Shown here in pieces: positions 11,900 to 24,839 of a stretch of DNA of 64,000 nucleotides (within the stretch, counting starts at the first letter, position 1; each line of letters opens with the position of its first letter). This DNA comes from Lingula anatina (Eukaryota > Brachiopoda > Lingulata > Lingulida > Lingulidae), in assembly GCF_001039355.2 (NCBI RefSeq), contig NW_019774292.1:361972-425971 (forward strand), in the 5' to 3' direction. The notes below the pieces were generated by a model, which worked only from the letters and a program-made list of their open reading frames with translations, was not told the DNA's origin and searched no databases. The position numbers were made by a program, and so were the translations under genes.

Positions 11900-13066
11900 A
11901 AAAACACCAGATATCTACAGGGATAAAAAAAAGTATGTTATTGATCAGGGAGTGGAGCTTTTGTTGCTAGGTAACTTCAAAATGTTCTATCCACGATCGA
12001 AAATGCATGAAGTCGATCATATTTTTCCATGTCCACGTCTTTCAAATCTACTTTTTTTCCAAATTTGGACCTTAAACTTATAAAACAATATAATTCAAAT
12101 CAAAAACTTATCTCTAGAGAGAAAAGCAGAATGTCCAGTATCCAAACGGATGCAGGGGGGGGGGGTGACCCCCTTTCGATTTCTGAAAAAAAGTCACACC
12201 GATGGTCCCCTCTAGAAATTAGAATTTTGACTACCTTAATTATAGTTCTAAACCGTACCAAATGGCACCATTTGCACTCTAAAATGCCAAAAGTTTTCTG
12301 TGCCCTTCAACGAACCCCGAACCCCTCGCAAAGGAGGGGGGCGTATTCGCATCCGCGGACCCCCCTTCAAACAATCCCGGATCCGCCCCTAAAACTGGTA
12401 GCAAAATGGCATCAAATGAACCAGCTTTGGGACGGACCTCATAATAAGCGACCAAGGTTTGCAAACGCAAGAACCAAAAGTCGTCTAGTCAGATTTGGTC
12501 ACCAGAATTGCGTCATGTCGGCAAGACAACTTGGAAATAGAATTCCTTATTAAACTGACAGATAGGCCTATCAAGAAAGTAAGTTACGGTTTCAAAGTTG
12601 CATACTTGCCACACTACACGCCAATTCCAGAGAGCGCTTTCGTTCATAAATGATTATACTAATAGACACAAATTCTACAGGGATTTAAGGATTTTGGTTG
12701 CGCTTCCGATATGTCGCCCTTTCATGTCCGCCTTTACTGCATTAATCATTCAAACGCATTCCCAACATCATATTATAACATATTACATATAGGGGCACTG
12801 TATTGCTCGTAAATCGATAATTATTTTTATTTGGAACATAAACTGAACTCCAATACGTGTATTATCTATACATAAATTAACGGCATTTATTTCAGAAAAA
12901 TTGAGTAGAGGAAGAACAAAAAACACAAATATTGCGTTGGTCGTTAACTAAAGACTTAATAGATATCCCGTGGGGAAGTATTCAAGTGGGTCGGCCATAT
13001 TTGACACTCGGACTTGTTAGTCCACTGTTGTTAATGCAGCCTAAGTCGAAATGCGCATTTTCGCCT
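11900..13066. repeat. intergenic with a GC-richer repeat-like patch at about 12130-12420
   Basis: The patch contains poly-G and poly-C runs and the phrase ATCCCGGATCCGCCCCT, which is typical of mobile-element debris in marine invertebrate genomes. Its termini are not clear and no transposase is visible. The rest of the stretch is featureless. Confidence 0.35.
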
Positions 13067-14430
13067 TTACAAAAAGCACAAAGACGCAGACATTAACGAC
13101 AGTGCATTGCACCATTTCGGAAAAGGAGGAGTAGTATTATTTTCCATTTCAACGCCGGTTGTAATCTGAATTGCCGTGTCAGCGTTGGCCCCAAGTAATA
13201 GTTGTCCAGCTTGGCTAGAATCCGGGATTGTGAGATACACGGGCGAGCTAGGCGGTAGAGGGGCAACAAGCCTCTTAAACAGGACCAAACAGGCTTCAGG
13301 AGTCTCTCCGTACAGAGGACTGACAGCGAACCCATCATTTGCAGGCATTATGGTGCCGTACCCAGCAATTTTCCCATCCTGCAGCAATACTTTGGTCTTG
13401 GAATCTTCGATTCCAAACCATATTTGGAGAACACGTTCCCTGGGAATGACATGGAAAGAGGTGTCGTAGTCCAAAATAGCTTTCCAATCAACCTCTGAAT
13501 AATCTTTTATTTCATATTTGGACTCAGCATCGTGTGACAGTGGGATTTTTATTGTAGTAAACCGATATTTAACCAAAGAACCACGTATGGATCTTTTGAA
13601 GCCCCATTTGAAATAGACAGGCATCCCAGCTTCACCTCCAACTAAAGAGATTGTCCTGTCACCAGCAAAGGAGTCCACTTCCTTTTTTGAGTGCTTTCCC
13701 TGTGAAAAAAACTTAAATTGAAGATTTGCAATACATATTTTTAACAATTTACATCTTCCAATTTTTCATTGTTTCGTCAGAAAATAGCGATTGTTTTGTA
13801 TCGTTCGCAAAAAAATCTGTTAGACTAGAATCTCAAAGAGTCTACTCCAAACAATCGGTTCCCCGATGTAACAGGCTTTCATTTTGAATAAAAAAGGCTG
13901 ATATTTGTGAAAAAGACCAGCAATGAGTTTGATGAATACATCTTGTTGACGAAAATGTTGAGACATAGTGTGTTAGCAGCTAGCTAGTAATCAGTTCCTT
14001 ACCAATACCCTTTCCTCTATATTCAGCTTCCACAATCAGTATACCAAGGAATGTGTACGTTTCATTGAAACCATATAGCATCACGCAGCCTGAAATAATG
14101 ACGTATCACACGTAATGTCAGCTGTCAATAAGCTCGACATTTGGATTTTGACCCACTGCTGAGACAGCGTTTCAACGACTGTCTATAAACCATGTCACCC
14201 TGATTTTAGAGGACACTGGAAAAGCAACTCTCTTGTATGAGCATACAGTGTACCCCTGTTGCATCCAGTGACACCATGAGTTCACTGAAAACTCGCCTCT
14301 CTGCTACGTAAATCAATATGCATCTTTCATTAGCATGTACGCAGGATCCAGTTCATTTTAAAAGTCAGGGTGCAATACGCTTACTGATGCTGTGCAAATG
14401 ATTACAAATTAGAACTTTAAAGATATTGTT

Positions 14431-14458
14431 TGAGAGAGGAAGAGAGAGAGAGAGAGTG

Positions 14459-14489
<31 letters not shown>

Positions 14490-14500
14490 AAGAGAGAGAG
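14431..14500. repeat. GA microsatellite
   Basis: Near-pure (GA)n with a few interruptions, within intron 1 of GNAT gene A. Confidence 0.95.
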
Positions 14501-14629
14501 CAATACGCGTTTGGATTTCGTGGCTGGCAAAAGAAAAGGTAATACGGGCAAATGTAAAACGACCTGCTTTAAAAATAAAACATTTTACATAGATGAGCTA
14601 ACACTGAGAGGAATTAGACCCAATTGTCT

Positions 14630-14871
14630 TTCTAAGACCGCATTCCCATACCTAGATCGATCTAGCAGAATCGACCCTCCTCTGAGGAGATTCTCGCTAA
14701 ATTGCATTTAGATTAAACGGCTTTAATGTCTGAAGCTCCTAAAGGATAGTTAATTACCCCCTAACAGTTTTAGTAGGTATGTCCCTTAAAGCTGAATGTA
14801 ATTTAGCAAGAGACCCCCGGAGATGGGTCGATCCTGTTAGATTGATCTAGGTATGGGAACGGGGTCTAAGA
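14630..14871. mobile_element. MITE-like element, copy 1 (GATCGATC terminal inverted repeats)
   Basis: The left end reads TTCTAAGACCGCATTCCCATACC then TAGATCGATCT; the right end reads AGATTGATCTAGGTATGGGAACGGGGTCTAAGAA, its inverted complement with few mismatches (about 34 bp). The centre holds GTTAATTACCCCCTAACAG and TTTTAGTAGG, also present in the copies at 25452 and 41905. There is no coding capacity, so it would be a non-autonomous DNA element. It sits in intron 1 of GNAT gene A, about 22 bases from the exon 1 donor. Confidence 0.75.
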
Positions 14872-15099
14872 AACCATGTAATTTGCCCTTACCTACAACT
14901 TTCCCGTCAACTTCAGCTACCCACCAGCCGTCTTTGGCAATTTCCATATATGCCTTGATCAGTTGCAGACTAAAAGGTACCCATCCCGCTTCTTGGACTA
15001 TCCTCCAAACGTCGCCCGCATCTTCCAGCTTTGCAATGCGAACACTGAACCAATCTTTGTCAACCCTGTCCGCCATGTTAATCGGTGAGAGATCCATGT

Positions 15100-16354
15100 A
15101 TATCGCTTATCAAATCGGTGACCTACCTGTAAACATGTAGGCCTACATGAATATATGTCTCTTTTTCTCAAACCAGCCAAGAATAGTTCTTGATTTTTAT
15201 ATCTTAGATATATTAACCACCAAGATAAAAAGTAAATTTTAGCAGGTCACAAGTGTTTACCTTACATCCAGGACGCAATATAGCCTACACTAAGGCTGTG
15301 TGCTAAAAATAGCCACGTAATGTTAGACAAACACCGACCGTATTAAGACAAGACTGTTTGATGCGAGATTCTCAAGGTAAATTTTTTTTCCGAGGCTGCT
15401 CAAAAGGCCAGTCAAATTCTCACAAATTGGAGGGTATATATGCACTTTATTTCTTATCTGCTTATGCGTATGCGTTGTATTTCAATCTGATAAAAAATAA
15501 AACTAATTTCCTTGATTCAAAACAAAAAAGATGTATAACAATACCTCTTCTGTAATTAAAAATTGGAAGCTAACTTGCCGGTACCTTGAGCTATGCAAGG
15601 CTATTTTTGTGGGAATTTAATGCATTAGATTGGGGCAAGAGATTTAAGATTTTCTGTAAGGTGCAGTCTTCAATGGAATGCGGCATGGAATAATTCATTA
15701 CCATAATATTATCACCGACACGTTACAAGCTAGTATTCAATTTACGTGCAACTGTTTTATACATGTTATAGTACATTTTGCGTTTGATTGCTGACCATGT
15801 CACAATACATCCTCAGCTCTGTTATTGCAATATGTTTGTCATCTGCATATGTTTGTCATATAAATGCTGATTCAACATTTATTGAAGTTTGAGTTAACTC
15901 ATGGTGCTGTAAGTAGTTTATTTGTAATTAAAAGCTTTAATGCAATGTTTAACAGAGCTCCGTCACCGTATAAAGAAAGTCTCCATTAGATTAATACAGG
16001 TAAAGATTAGCGTGACGTAAGTGGGTGCATTTTTTTAATTTAATTTTTTGACTTATGAATCACACAGTCACATACACTTAAACACTTTTACTGTCACTCT
16101 CTCTCTCAGTATACAAATATATACTATACAGTAGTGCGTATAAGGATAGAAAGTAGCGATTGACTATTTTTTGTTTTTTACCTTATGATTGATATACTAA
16201 AAAGTATATCCTTAGATACAATGTAGCTGCTTTTCAATTAAATTGTAGTAGACAATTAATACTTTCCCATGTGGATAAAAATCTAGTCGGTGTTATACCT
16301 GTACAAATCACAAGGAATCGAACTCTCCAACACGTGACAACGGAGACCATAGTG
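15100..16354. other. intergenic, no gene recognised
   Basis: AT-rich, short chance frames only. It separates GNAT genes A and B. Confidence 0.5.
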
Positions 16355-17667
16355 TTACAAAAAACAAAAGGACACAGATATTAAAGACATTGCATTGGAC
16401 CACTTAGGAAGAGGGGGAGAATGTCCGGTCTCCAACGCATACCCATACATTGTTTTCTTGGCCGTGTCAGCGTTGGCTCCAAGTAGTATTTGGCCAGCTT
16501 GGCTAGAGTCCGGGATTGTGAGATACACGGGTGACGTAGGCGGTAGAGGGGAAACGAGCCTCTTTAACAGGACCAAACAGGCTTCGGGAGTCTCTCCATA
16601 CAGAGGACTGACAGCGAACCCATCATTCGCAGGCATTATGGTGCCGTAACCAGCAATTTTTCCATCTTGCAGCAAAACTTTGGTCTGGGCATCTTCAATT
16701 CCAAACCAAATTTTGAGAACACGTTCTCTTGGAATGGCATGGAAAGAGGTGTCGTAGTCCAATATGGCTTTCCAATCAACCTCCAAATAATCTTTTATTT
16801 CATATTTGGACTCTGCGGCTTCAGAGAGGGGAATTCTTTTGATAGTGACCATGTATTTGCCAACACCACCACGCAGAGACTTTTTGTAGCCCCATTTTAG
16901 ATACATTGGGATCACCGCTTCACCTCCGATAAGACTGATCGTTCTGCCGGCGGCTAGTCTGTCTGCTTCTGCGTTTAATGCTCTAGCTGTGAAAAAGTCA
17001 TTTATATTACTTCGAATAGAGACAGTAAGCCAGTGTGTGTGTTTTAAGAGGACATATATTTACACATAAAAAAATATATTTGGCATTCTCCAAAAGTAAT
17101 TCAAACTACCTTTTAGTTTTTCTAATTCATATGTTATATGTCTGTTTATTGTCTATGCCCACCCTGAAAACCAGATACCCCGTTATCATCGTACGTGAAG
17201 CTGGTGGTCCAGTGTCCCATGGTATAGAACCGAGCACCTGCAGTGTCGGTGTGACAGGAATGGTCGTCCACTAGGAAGTGCTGTCCGTTTCCCATTTCTT
17301 TCAGTGCAGTTGACATTTTCTCCATTTACTGACCCCATCAGTCATACTTGCAGCCAACCCCAATTTGTAATAAGAGTACAGCACCCCCGTCTTCCATCAA
17401 CCATTCATGTCACACCGGCGGCTTCATGACACCTTGCTTTTTCAATTTTTAACTTAATCCACTTTATTTTTATTATTTTATTTTATTTTATTGATTGATT
17501 GTAGAAAGCCATTTTCTATGTGTCGGCAGCCAGTGGCTTATAAACTTACCAATCCCCTTGCCTCTGTGTTTTGATTTCACTATCAAAATACCAAGGAAAG
17601 TACTTGTTTCGTTGAAACTATACAACATGACACAACCTGAAATATCAAAATACCATGGTTATGAATA

Positions 17668-17738
<71 letters not shown>

Positions 17739-18315
17739 AAGAGTGCTCCCATATAATAACATATACCGATAAGTGGTCATAAATTTTTACTAAACAATAC
17801 ATGTCATTTTCTCCTGCTTTCTTCATATAATTCCAAAACAGAAACGGGCGAGTCATTTCACCATAAAATCAAATTTACTACACACTTGATACCTTTGTTC
17901 TTTACTGGTCAATGCCCAATGTCGGTGTTACTGTGATAAGTCAGCTAAAAACTGTTCGCAAAAAAATGTGTAGTGCTTATCGATTTTCTAAAAAATGCAT
18001 CCATATACAAATCATGTGTGGTGAGAGGTTATCATTTTCAAGTAAATTTTTATTTAGCAACGTAGGACAATGACTGTACTGCCAAAATGTATGGTGAAAT
18101 ATCATGACGATTCAAAGTAACCTGTTCTTACCAATAATTTCGCCGTCAATTTCAGCAACCCACCACCCATCTTTGGCGATTTCAATATACGCCTTGATCA
18201 GCTGCAGACTGTAAGGTCTCCATCCTTCCTCTCTGACAATTCCCCAGATGTCGTCTGCATCACACATGCTTGCTTTGCGAACACGGAACCCATTTCTGTC
18301 AACCACGGCCGCCAT
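16355..18315 (-). CDS. GNAT acetyltransferase gene B, two-domain type
   Basis: Three exons: 18132-18315, 17550-17636 and 16355-16986, total 300 residues. The start is an ATG in a good context (AAAATGGCGGCC) shared with genes C and D. Exon 1: VDRNGFRVRKASMCDADDIW, IAKDGWWVAEIDGEIIG. Exon 2: CVMLYSFNETSTFLGILIV then HRGKGI, the acetyl-CoA binding loop. Exon 3: ARALNAEADRLAAGRT, MYLKWGYKKS, then a second GNAT-like part with GYGTIMPANDGFAVSPLYGE and LTIPDSSQAG. The family moves an acetyl or similar acyl group from CoA to an amine; the substrate here cannot be told. Intron 1 lies between 17637 and 18131 and carries a long TG/AG microsatellite. The protein is nearly identical to gene C. Confidence 0.85.
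17671..17735. repeat. TG/AG compound microsatellite
   Basis: (TG)n followed by (AG)n in intron 1 of GNAT gene B. The matching point in gene C has only a few GT units. Confidence 0.95.
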
Positions 18316-19675
18316 TTTACCCACTAATGAGGCCTTAAAGTCCCCTTTCGATGACCCTATCTACCTTTATCATAGCAGTCAACCTCTCTCTACTTAGTGA
18401 TGAATTTAAACCGTTTTCATTCAATCATGTCTCTACAATATTATGCTAATGAGTGAACTTTGATAATTATGACTGAAGTTTTTTTTTTTTTTTTGAAACA
18501 GTCGCTTTGCTTATGAAACCTAGAAAGATGCACAGAAAAGGTACAGTGGAACATTAAGTAGGTCAGAGGATTACACCCTATATATACAACATACGTAACT
18601 CACGATAAGCATAGCCATATGAAATAGCGTGTTATATAAGGCAAAGGCGATGGCCATGCTTATCGTTATGCAAACCCTTTCAGGCCAGTTTTACTATCTG
18701 CCTTGCTTATACTGTACATGCATAGCCTACTTTTTTCGCATGTATGCAGGTGAGTTCGTGGGACCCCCCTTTTAACCCCAAAAAGGTCTACTTTGAATCA
18801 AAGTACTTAAGTTTTCATGACATTTCTGAACTAGGATCAGTTTCTCTGTCCGAAATCCACCCCCTTCAGTCTTGCACATAACTACAGCGAATGCTTTTCG
18901 CTCTAGATAATGAGTTTTTCCAGTGATTCCATTATTTGGATCTCTGTACATTTGGGGAAACTAGCGTGCCAACCTGTAAAATCATGCGTTAGTGCGCCAA
19001 GTCATATGACCCTGTGGTCACTCTTAGTTGGGTGAACAGTAATCAGTCACGTGGTTTTAGGTGTGTGTGGTGTAGAAATCTCGAGAGAATTTAGTAGACA
19101 AGTAGCAAGCATGCCGGTCCGTCACCTGTGTTTGGAACCGTAGATAGCATATAATGTGAGTAATTGTAAAATGTTTTTTTTACTTTAACGCATATGCTGT
19201 AGTTTGTTTCTGTTAGTTTCTGTGAGTTTATTATTTATCGCATACTTACGTAATTTTTTTCATTTTTTCAGATTTGTACAAAAGCCCAACGTACACAAAG
19301 AACAAACGTGCCACGGTGTCCATTGTGCTAACGAAAATGTTACAAATTGTGCTATTTATACGTCAAAAAAAGGATTGAGTCATTTTATGCTTAACGTCGT
19401 CTACAATAACATGTTATCTCTCATTAGCCACCTAGGCCTAAAGTTTCTATTTTATGTTCACCCCAGGACACCAACAAAGCCAATAAGTTGCATCTGAAAG
19501 CATAAATGGGACGTTTTTAGATGCTCATGTACCTGACGGTACTTTGATCAAGTATGCTCTTTTTCGTGAGCTGTTAGGAGTGCGTTCCATGTGAGGTTAT
19601 TTTACTGGAAATGCATTTGACTGGGACCAGAGATTAGGGTACGGTATACGTGACTGCCCATCAAAAGNTGTGCCA

Positions 19676-22629
19676 CATTGTTACAAAAAGCAAAAGGACA
19701 CAGATATTAAAGACATTGCATTGGACCACTTAGGAAGAGGTGGAGAATCTCCGGTCTCCAACGCATGCCCATACATTGTTTGCTTGGTCGTGTCAGCGTT
19801 GGCCTCAAGTAGTATTTGACCAGCTTGGCTAGAGTCCGGGATTGTGAGATACGCGGGCGACGTAGGCGGTAGAGGGGCAACGAGTCTTTTTAAGAGGACC
19901 AAACAGGCTTCAGCAGTCTCTCCATACAGAGGACTGACAGCGAACCCATCATTCGCAGGCATTATGGTGCCGTAACCGGCAATTTCTCCATCTTGCAGCA
20001 AAACTTTGGTCTGGGCATCTTCAATTCCAAACCAAGTTTTGAGAACATGTTCTCTTGGAATGGCATGGAAAGAGGTGTCGTAGTCCAATATGGCTTTCCA
20101 ATCAACCTCCGAATAATCTTTAATTTCATATTTGGACTCTGCGGCTTCAGCGAGGGGAATTCTTTTGATAGTGACCATGTATTTGCCAACACCACCACGC
20201 AAAGATTTTTTATAGCCCCATTTTAGATACATTGGGATCACCGCTTCACTTCCGATAAGACTGATCGTTCTTCCGGCGGCCAATCTGTCTGCTTCTGCGT
20301 TTAATGCTCTAGCTGTAAAAAAGTTATTTATTTTACTCCGAACCGATACAGCAAGCCAGTGTGTGTGACTTAAGAGTACATACATTTACACATAAAAAAT
20401 GTTTGGCATTCTCCAAAAGTAATTCAAACTACCTTTTAGTTTTTCTAATTCATATGTTATATGTCTGTTTATTGTCTATGCCCACCCAGAAAAAGCTGGT
20501 GGTCGTGTGTCCCATGGTATAGAGCCGAGCACCTGCAGTGCCAGTGTGACAGGAATGGTCGTCTACTAGGAAGTGCAGTCCGTTTCCCATTTCTTTCAGT
20601 GCAGTTGACATTTTCTCCATTCACTGACCCCCTTGAGTCATACTTCCAGCCAACCCCAATTTGTAATAAGAGTACAGCACCCCCGTCTTCCATCAACCAT
20701 TCATGTCTCATCGGCGGCTTCATGACACCTTGCTTTTTCAATTTTCAACTTAATCCATTTTATTTTATTATTTTTTTTTATTGATTGATTGATTGTAGAA
20801 AGCCATTTTCTATGTGTCGGCAGCCAGTGGCTCAACTTACCAATCCCCTTGCCTCTGTGTTTTGATTTCACTATCAAAATACCAAGGAAAGTACTTGTTT
20901 CGTTGAAACTATACAACATGACACAACCTGAAATATCAAAATACCATTGTTATGAATAGTGCGTGTGTATGTGTATGTGTGTGAGAGGTTATCATTTTCA
21001 AGTAAATTTTTATTTTAGCAACGTAGGACAATGGCTGTACTGCCAAAATGTATGGTGAAATATCATAACGATTCAAAGTAACCTGTTCTTACCAATAATT
21101 TCGCCGTCAATTTCAGCAACCCACCACCCATCTTTGGCGATTTCAATATACGCCTTGATCAGCTGCAGACTGTAAGGTCTCCATCCTTCCTCTCTGACAA
21201 TTCCCCAGATGTCGTCTGCATCACACATGCTTGCTTTGCGAACACGGAACCCATCTCTGTCAACCACGGCCGCCATTTTACCCACTAATGAGGCCTTAAA
21301 GTCCCCTTTCGATGACCCTATCTACCTTTATCATAGCAGTCAACCTCTCTCTACTTAGTGATGAATTTAAACCGTTTTCATTCAATCATGTCTTTACAAT
21401 ATTATGCTAATGAGTGAACTTTGATAATTATGACTGAATTTTTTTTTTTTTTTTTTTGAAACAGTCGCTTTGCTTATGAAACCTAGAAAGATGCACAGAA
21501 AAGGTACAGTGGAACATTAAGTAGGTCAGAGGATTACACCCTATATATACAACATACGTAACTCACGATAAGCATAGCCATATGAAATAGCGTGTTATAT
21601 AAGGCAAAGGCGATGGCCATGCTTATCGTTATGCAAACCCATTCAGGCCAGTTTTATTATCTGCCTTGCTTATACATGCAGAGCCTACTTTTTCCGCATG
21701 TAGGCAGGTGAGTTCGTGGGACCCCCCTTTTGACCCCCCCAAAAGGTCTACTTTGAATTAAAGTACTTAAGTTTTCATGACATTTCTGAACTAGGATCAG
21801 TTTCTCTGTCCGAAATCCACCCCCTTCAGTCTTGCACATAACTACAGCGAATGCTTTTCGCTCTAGATAATGAGTTTTTCCAGTGATTCCATTATTTGGA
21901 TCTCTGTACATTTGGGGAAACTAGCATGCCAACCTGTAAAATCATGCGTTAGTGCGCCAAGTCATATGACCCTGTGGTCACTCTTAGTTGGGTGAACAGT
22001 AATCAGTCACGTGGTTTTAGGTGTGTGTGTGGTGTAGAAATCTCGAGAGAATTTAGTAGACAAGTAGCAAGCATGCCGGTCCGTCACCTGTGTTTGGAAC
22101 CGTAGATAGCATATAATGTGAGTAATTGTAAAATGTTTTTTTTTTACTTTAACGCATATGCTGTAGTTTGTTTCTGTTAGTTTCTGTGAGTTTATTATTT
22201 ATCGCATACTTACGTAATTTTTTTTCATTTTTTTAGATTTGTACAAAAGCCCAACGTACACAAAGAACAAACGTGCCACGGTGTCCATTGTGCTAACGAA
22301 AATGTTACAAATTGTTCTATTTATACGTCAATAAAGGATTGAGTCATTTTATGCTTAACGTCGTCTACAATAACATGTTATCTCTCATTAGCCACCTAGG
22401 CCTAAAGTTTCTATTTTATGTTCACCCCAGGACACCAACAAAGCCAATAAGTTGCATCTGAAAGCATAAATGGGACGTTTTTAGATGCTCATGTACCTGA
22501 CGGTACTTTGATCAAGTATGCTCTTTTTCGTGAGCTGTTAGGAGTGCGTTCCATGTGAGGTTATTTTACTGGAAATGCATTTGACTGGGACCAGAGATAA
22601 GGGTACGGTATACGTGACTGCCCATCACA
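19676..22629. repeat. segmental duplication, second copy (holds GNAT gene C)
   Basis: This is the counterpart of 16350-19667, bounded by single N characters at 19668 and 22630. Both copies stop at the same phrase (GACTGCCCATCA) immediately before an N, which points to joined overlapping contigs or haplotypes. Confidence 0.85.
19681..21276 (-). CDS. GNAT acetyltransferase gene C, near-identical to gene B
   Basis: Three exons: 21093-21276, 20841-20927 and 19681-20312, total 300 residues, same phases as gene B. It keeps the RGKGI acetyl-CoA loop in exon 2 and ARALNAEADRLAAGRT, MYLKWGYKKS, GYGTIMPANDGFAVSPLYGE in exon 3. It differs from B at scattered residues, such as VDRDG for VDRNG, EHVLKTWFG for ERVLKIWFG and LLEANADTTKQ for LLGANADTAKK. 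Intron 1 is about 330 bases shorter than in B. It may be a true recent tandem paralogue, but the flanking N characters and the identity of the flanks make an allele of B placed in tandem the better explanation. Confidence 0.75.
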
Positions 22630-22733
22630 NTACGTCGGTGATATAGCTTTACAAATCACTGAGAACCGAACTGCGCACCACAGCTGACTCTCAGTGTCTC
22701 CAACATGTACACATGACAACGGAGGCCATAGTG

Positions 22734-23943
22734 TTACAAAAAGCAAAAGGACACAGATATTAAAGACATTGCATTGGACCACTTAGGAAGAGGTGGAGAA
22801 TTTCCGGTCTCCAGCACATACCCATACACCGTTTGCTTGGCCGTGTTAACATTGGCTGCAAGTAGTGTTTGACCAGCTTGGCTAGAGTCCGGGATTGTGA
22901 GATACACGGGCGACGCAGGCGGTAGAGGGGCAACAAGCCTCTTTAACAGGACCAAACAGGCTTCGGGAGTATCTCCATACAGAGGACTGACGGCGAATCC
23001 ATCATTTGCAGGCATTATGGTGCCGTAACCGGCAATTTTTCCGTCTAGCAGCAAAACTTTGGTCTGGGAATGTTCGATTCTAAACCATATTCTGAGAACA
23101 CGTTCCCTGGGAATGACATGGAAAGTGGTGTCGTAGTCCAATATGGCTTTCCAATCAACCTCCGAATAATCTTTTATTTCATATTTGAACTCTGCGGCTT
23201 CAGCCACTGGAATGTTCTTGATAGTGACCACGTTCTTGCCCACACCACTGCGCATAGACTTTTTGTAGCCCCATTTGAGATACATTGGTGTTATCGCTTC
23301 ATTTGCCACCAAAACGATCGCTCTGTCGGCGGCCAATGTGTCTGCTTCCGCCTTTAATGCTCTAGCTGTGAAAAAAATTAATTACTTCATATAACGTTTG
23401 ACTCGATGTGGTTTGCCTGGGGTTATGAATTGTATATAAGAACATTCATTTATACAGGGTACATGCAAACAGTCAAATTATTTAACATTCTTCAAAAGTA
23501 ATTCAAACTGTCTTTTGATCTTTCTAATACACATGGTATGTGTTTATTGTCTTTGTCCACGGAGATAACTGAGTCTCCTTTGGTTTAGAGACGGGTTACA
23601 GGATTGGCAGTCCGCCAGGAAGCGTAGTGAGTTTACCATTTTCTTGAGCCAGTACAGTTGACATTTTCTCCATTTACTGACCCCTATACTTCCGACCAAC
23701 CCCAAACTGCACCAAGAGTATGGTACGCCGGACTTCCACTCTACGACTACCATTCCTGTCTCAACGGAGGCTCTTTTTTACATTTTAAAGCATTTTTACG
23801 TGTGTGTTAGCAGCCAACAGCTTAACTTACCAATCCCCTTGCCTCTGTGTTCTGGTTTCACTATCAGATAGCCAAGGAAAGTGTGGGTTTCATTGAAGAT
23901 ATACACCATGACACAGCCTAAAACATCAAAACAGTATCGTTAT

Positions 23944-24026
<83 letters not shown>

Positions 24027-24835
24027 AAGAGAGGGTATCTATGTTACAACGTATCCTGATTTCTTCAAAATAATTAGAGTAGATCTAATTTTTTTTTACG
24101 TCTATTCAAACTTTTGCAAAACGGCAGAGGAAGCGATCGAGATATTACCCTAGGAAATCCATTTATATCGTACTTTCAATACTTTTAAGTATTAAAATTC
24201 CTAACCAATGCACAGCATCACTTAAACTCCACTTAATTCATTCAACAAAATCGCACCCAAACTGCATAGCACCCATCAAAATCCTAACAAAGCGAGAGGC
24301 CCACGAGTCTCTAGCTTAGTAGGCCAAGAAGGGTTACTCTCATAAAGCTGAATTATCTAGATCATCACAAGCGAGACACATGTAAGAGACTAGCCCAGTA
24401 GGTCAAAAAGGGTTACTCTCATAAAGCCGAGACACGTACCTTTGCTGAATTCTCTAGATCATCATAAGCGAGACACTTGAGAGTGATTCCACATTTTAAA
24501 GCGGAGAAGGCTCCCTGTCAAAAAGGCGAGACACCAAAAACCAAGGAATTATATAGGACGTCAAAGCTCAAACCATCACTACAAAAAGAGACCAAAGAAC
24601 AACTCTTGCTTATATATAGGAACCCCTTTATTTTCTATCCTAGCTTTATACCTATGATTTTGCCGTCTTTTTCAGCAACCCACCAGCCATCCTTGGCAAT
24701 TTCCATATACGCTCTAATCAGTTGTAGATTGTTAGGTCTCCATCCTTCCTCTCTGACAATCCCCCAGATGTCGTCTGCGTCGCGCAAGCTTGCCTTACGA
24801 ACACGGAACCCATCTCTGTCGACCACAGCCGCCAT
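22734..24835 (-). CDS. GNAT acetyltransferase gene D, two-domain type
   Basis: Three exons: 24652-24835, 23831-23917 and 22734-23365, total 300 residues with phase-1 junctions. Exon 1: MAAVVDRDGFRVRKASLRDA, IAKDGWWVAEKDGKIIG. Exon 2: CVMVYIFNETHTFLGYLIVK then HRGKGI. Exon 3: ARALKAEADTLAADRAIVLV, MYLKWGYKKSM, GYGTIMPANDGFAVSPLYGD, VYLTIPDSSQAG and the shared C-terminus SVSFCFL. It is clearly diverged from B/C, so it is a real separate paralogue. Intron 1 (23918-24651) carries a GT/GA microsatellite and a small tandem duplication. The donor of exon 1 is GTATAA, weaker than in the other copies. Confidence 0.85.
23945..24022. repeat. GT/GA compound microsatellite
   Basis: (GT)n followed by (GA)n in intron 1 of GNAT gene D, at a place like that of the gene B microsatellite. 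Confidence 0.95.
24305..24480. repeat. tandem duplication, about 90-110 bp unit
   Basis: Two copies of GAGTCTCTAGCTTAGTAGGCCAAGAAGGGTTACTCTCATAAAG ... CTAGATCATCACAAGCGAGACAC, in intron 1 of GNAT gene D. The second has an extra GAGACACGTACCTTTG. Confidence 0.75.
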
Positions 24836-24839
24836 TTTA

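Larger units (their letters stand above)
13067..15076 (-). pseudogene. GNAT acetyltransferase gene A, two-domain type, one-base frameshift
   Basis: Three exons: 14893-15076, 14003-14089 and 13067-13699, all GT-AG with phase-1 junctions. Exon 1 gives WFSVRIAKLEDAGDVW and IAKDGWWVAEVDGKVVG. Exon 2 gives FLGILIVEAEYRGKGIG, the acetyl-CoA pyrophosphate loop (R-G-x-G-I-G). Exon 3 gives YFKWGFKRS, closing the first GNAT fold, then a second domain with GYGTIMPANDGFAVSPLYGE, VYLTIPDSSQAG, like the Acetyltransf_18 family. Exon lengths are 184+87+633, against 184+87+632 in genes B, C and D. The extra base is in a run of six A's (13683-13688 region) just after the splice site, and the downstream frame fits only if one A is removed. 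It may be a pseudogene or a homopolymer error. An upstream in-frame ATG at 15097 would add seven residues. Its substrate is unknown. Confidence 0.75.
16350..19667. repeat. segmental duplication, first copy (holds GNAT gene B)
   Basis: Nearly every base from the end of GNAT exon 3 to GACTGCCCATCA just before the N at 19668 recurs at 19676-22629. Differences are scattered substitutions, small indels and a block of about 300 bases with a microsatellite present only here (about 17670-17980). This level of difference is typical of two alleles. Confidence 0.85.

Noticed and set aside
16395-20226. Plus-strand frames opposite GNAT exon 3 in several copies
   Set aside because: They mirror the conserved minus-strand exons and have no signals of their own.
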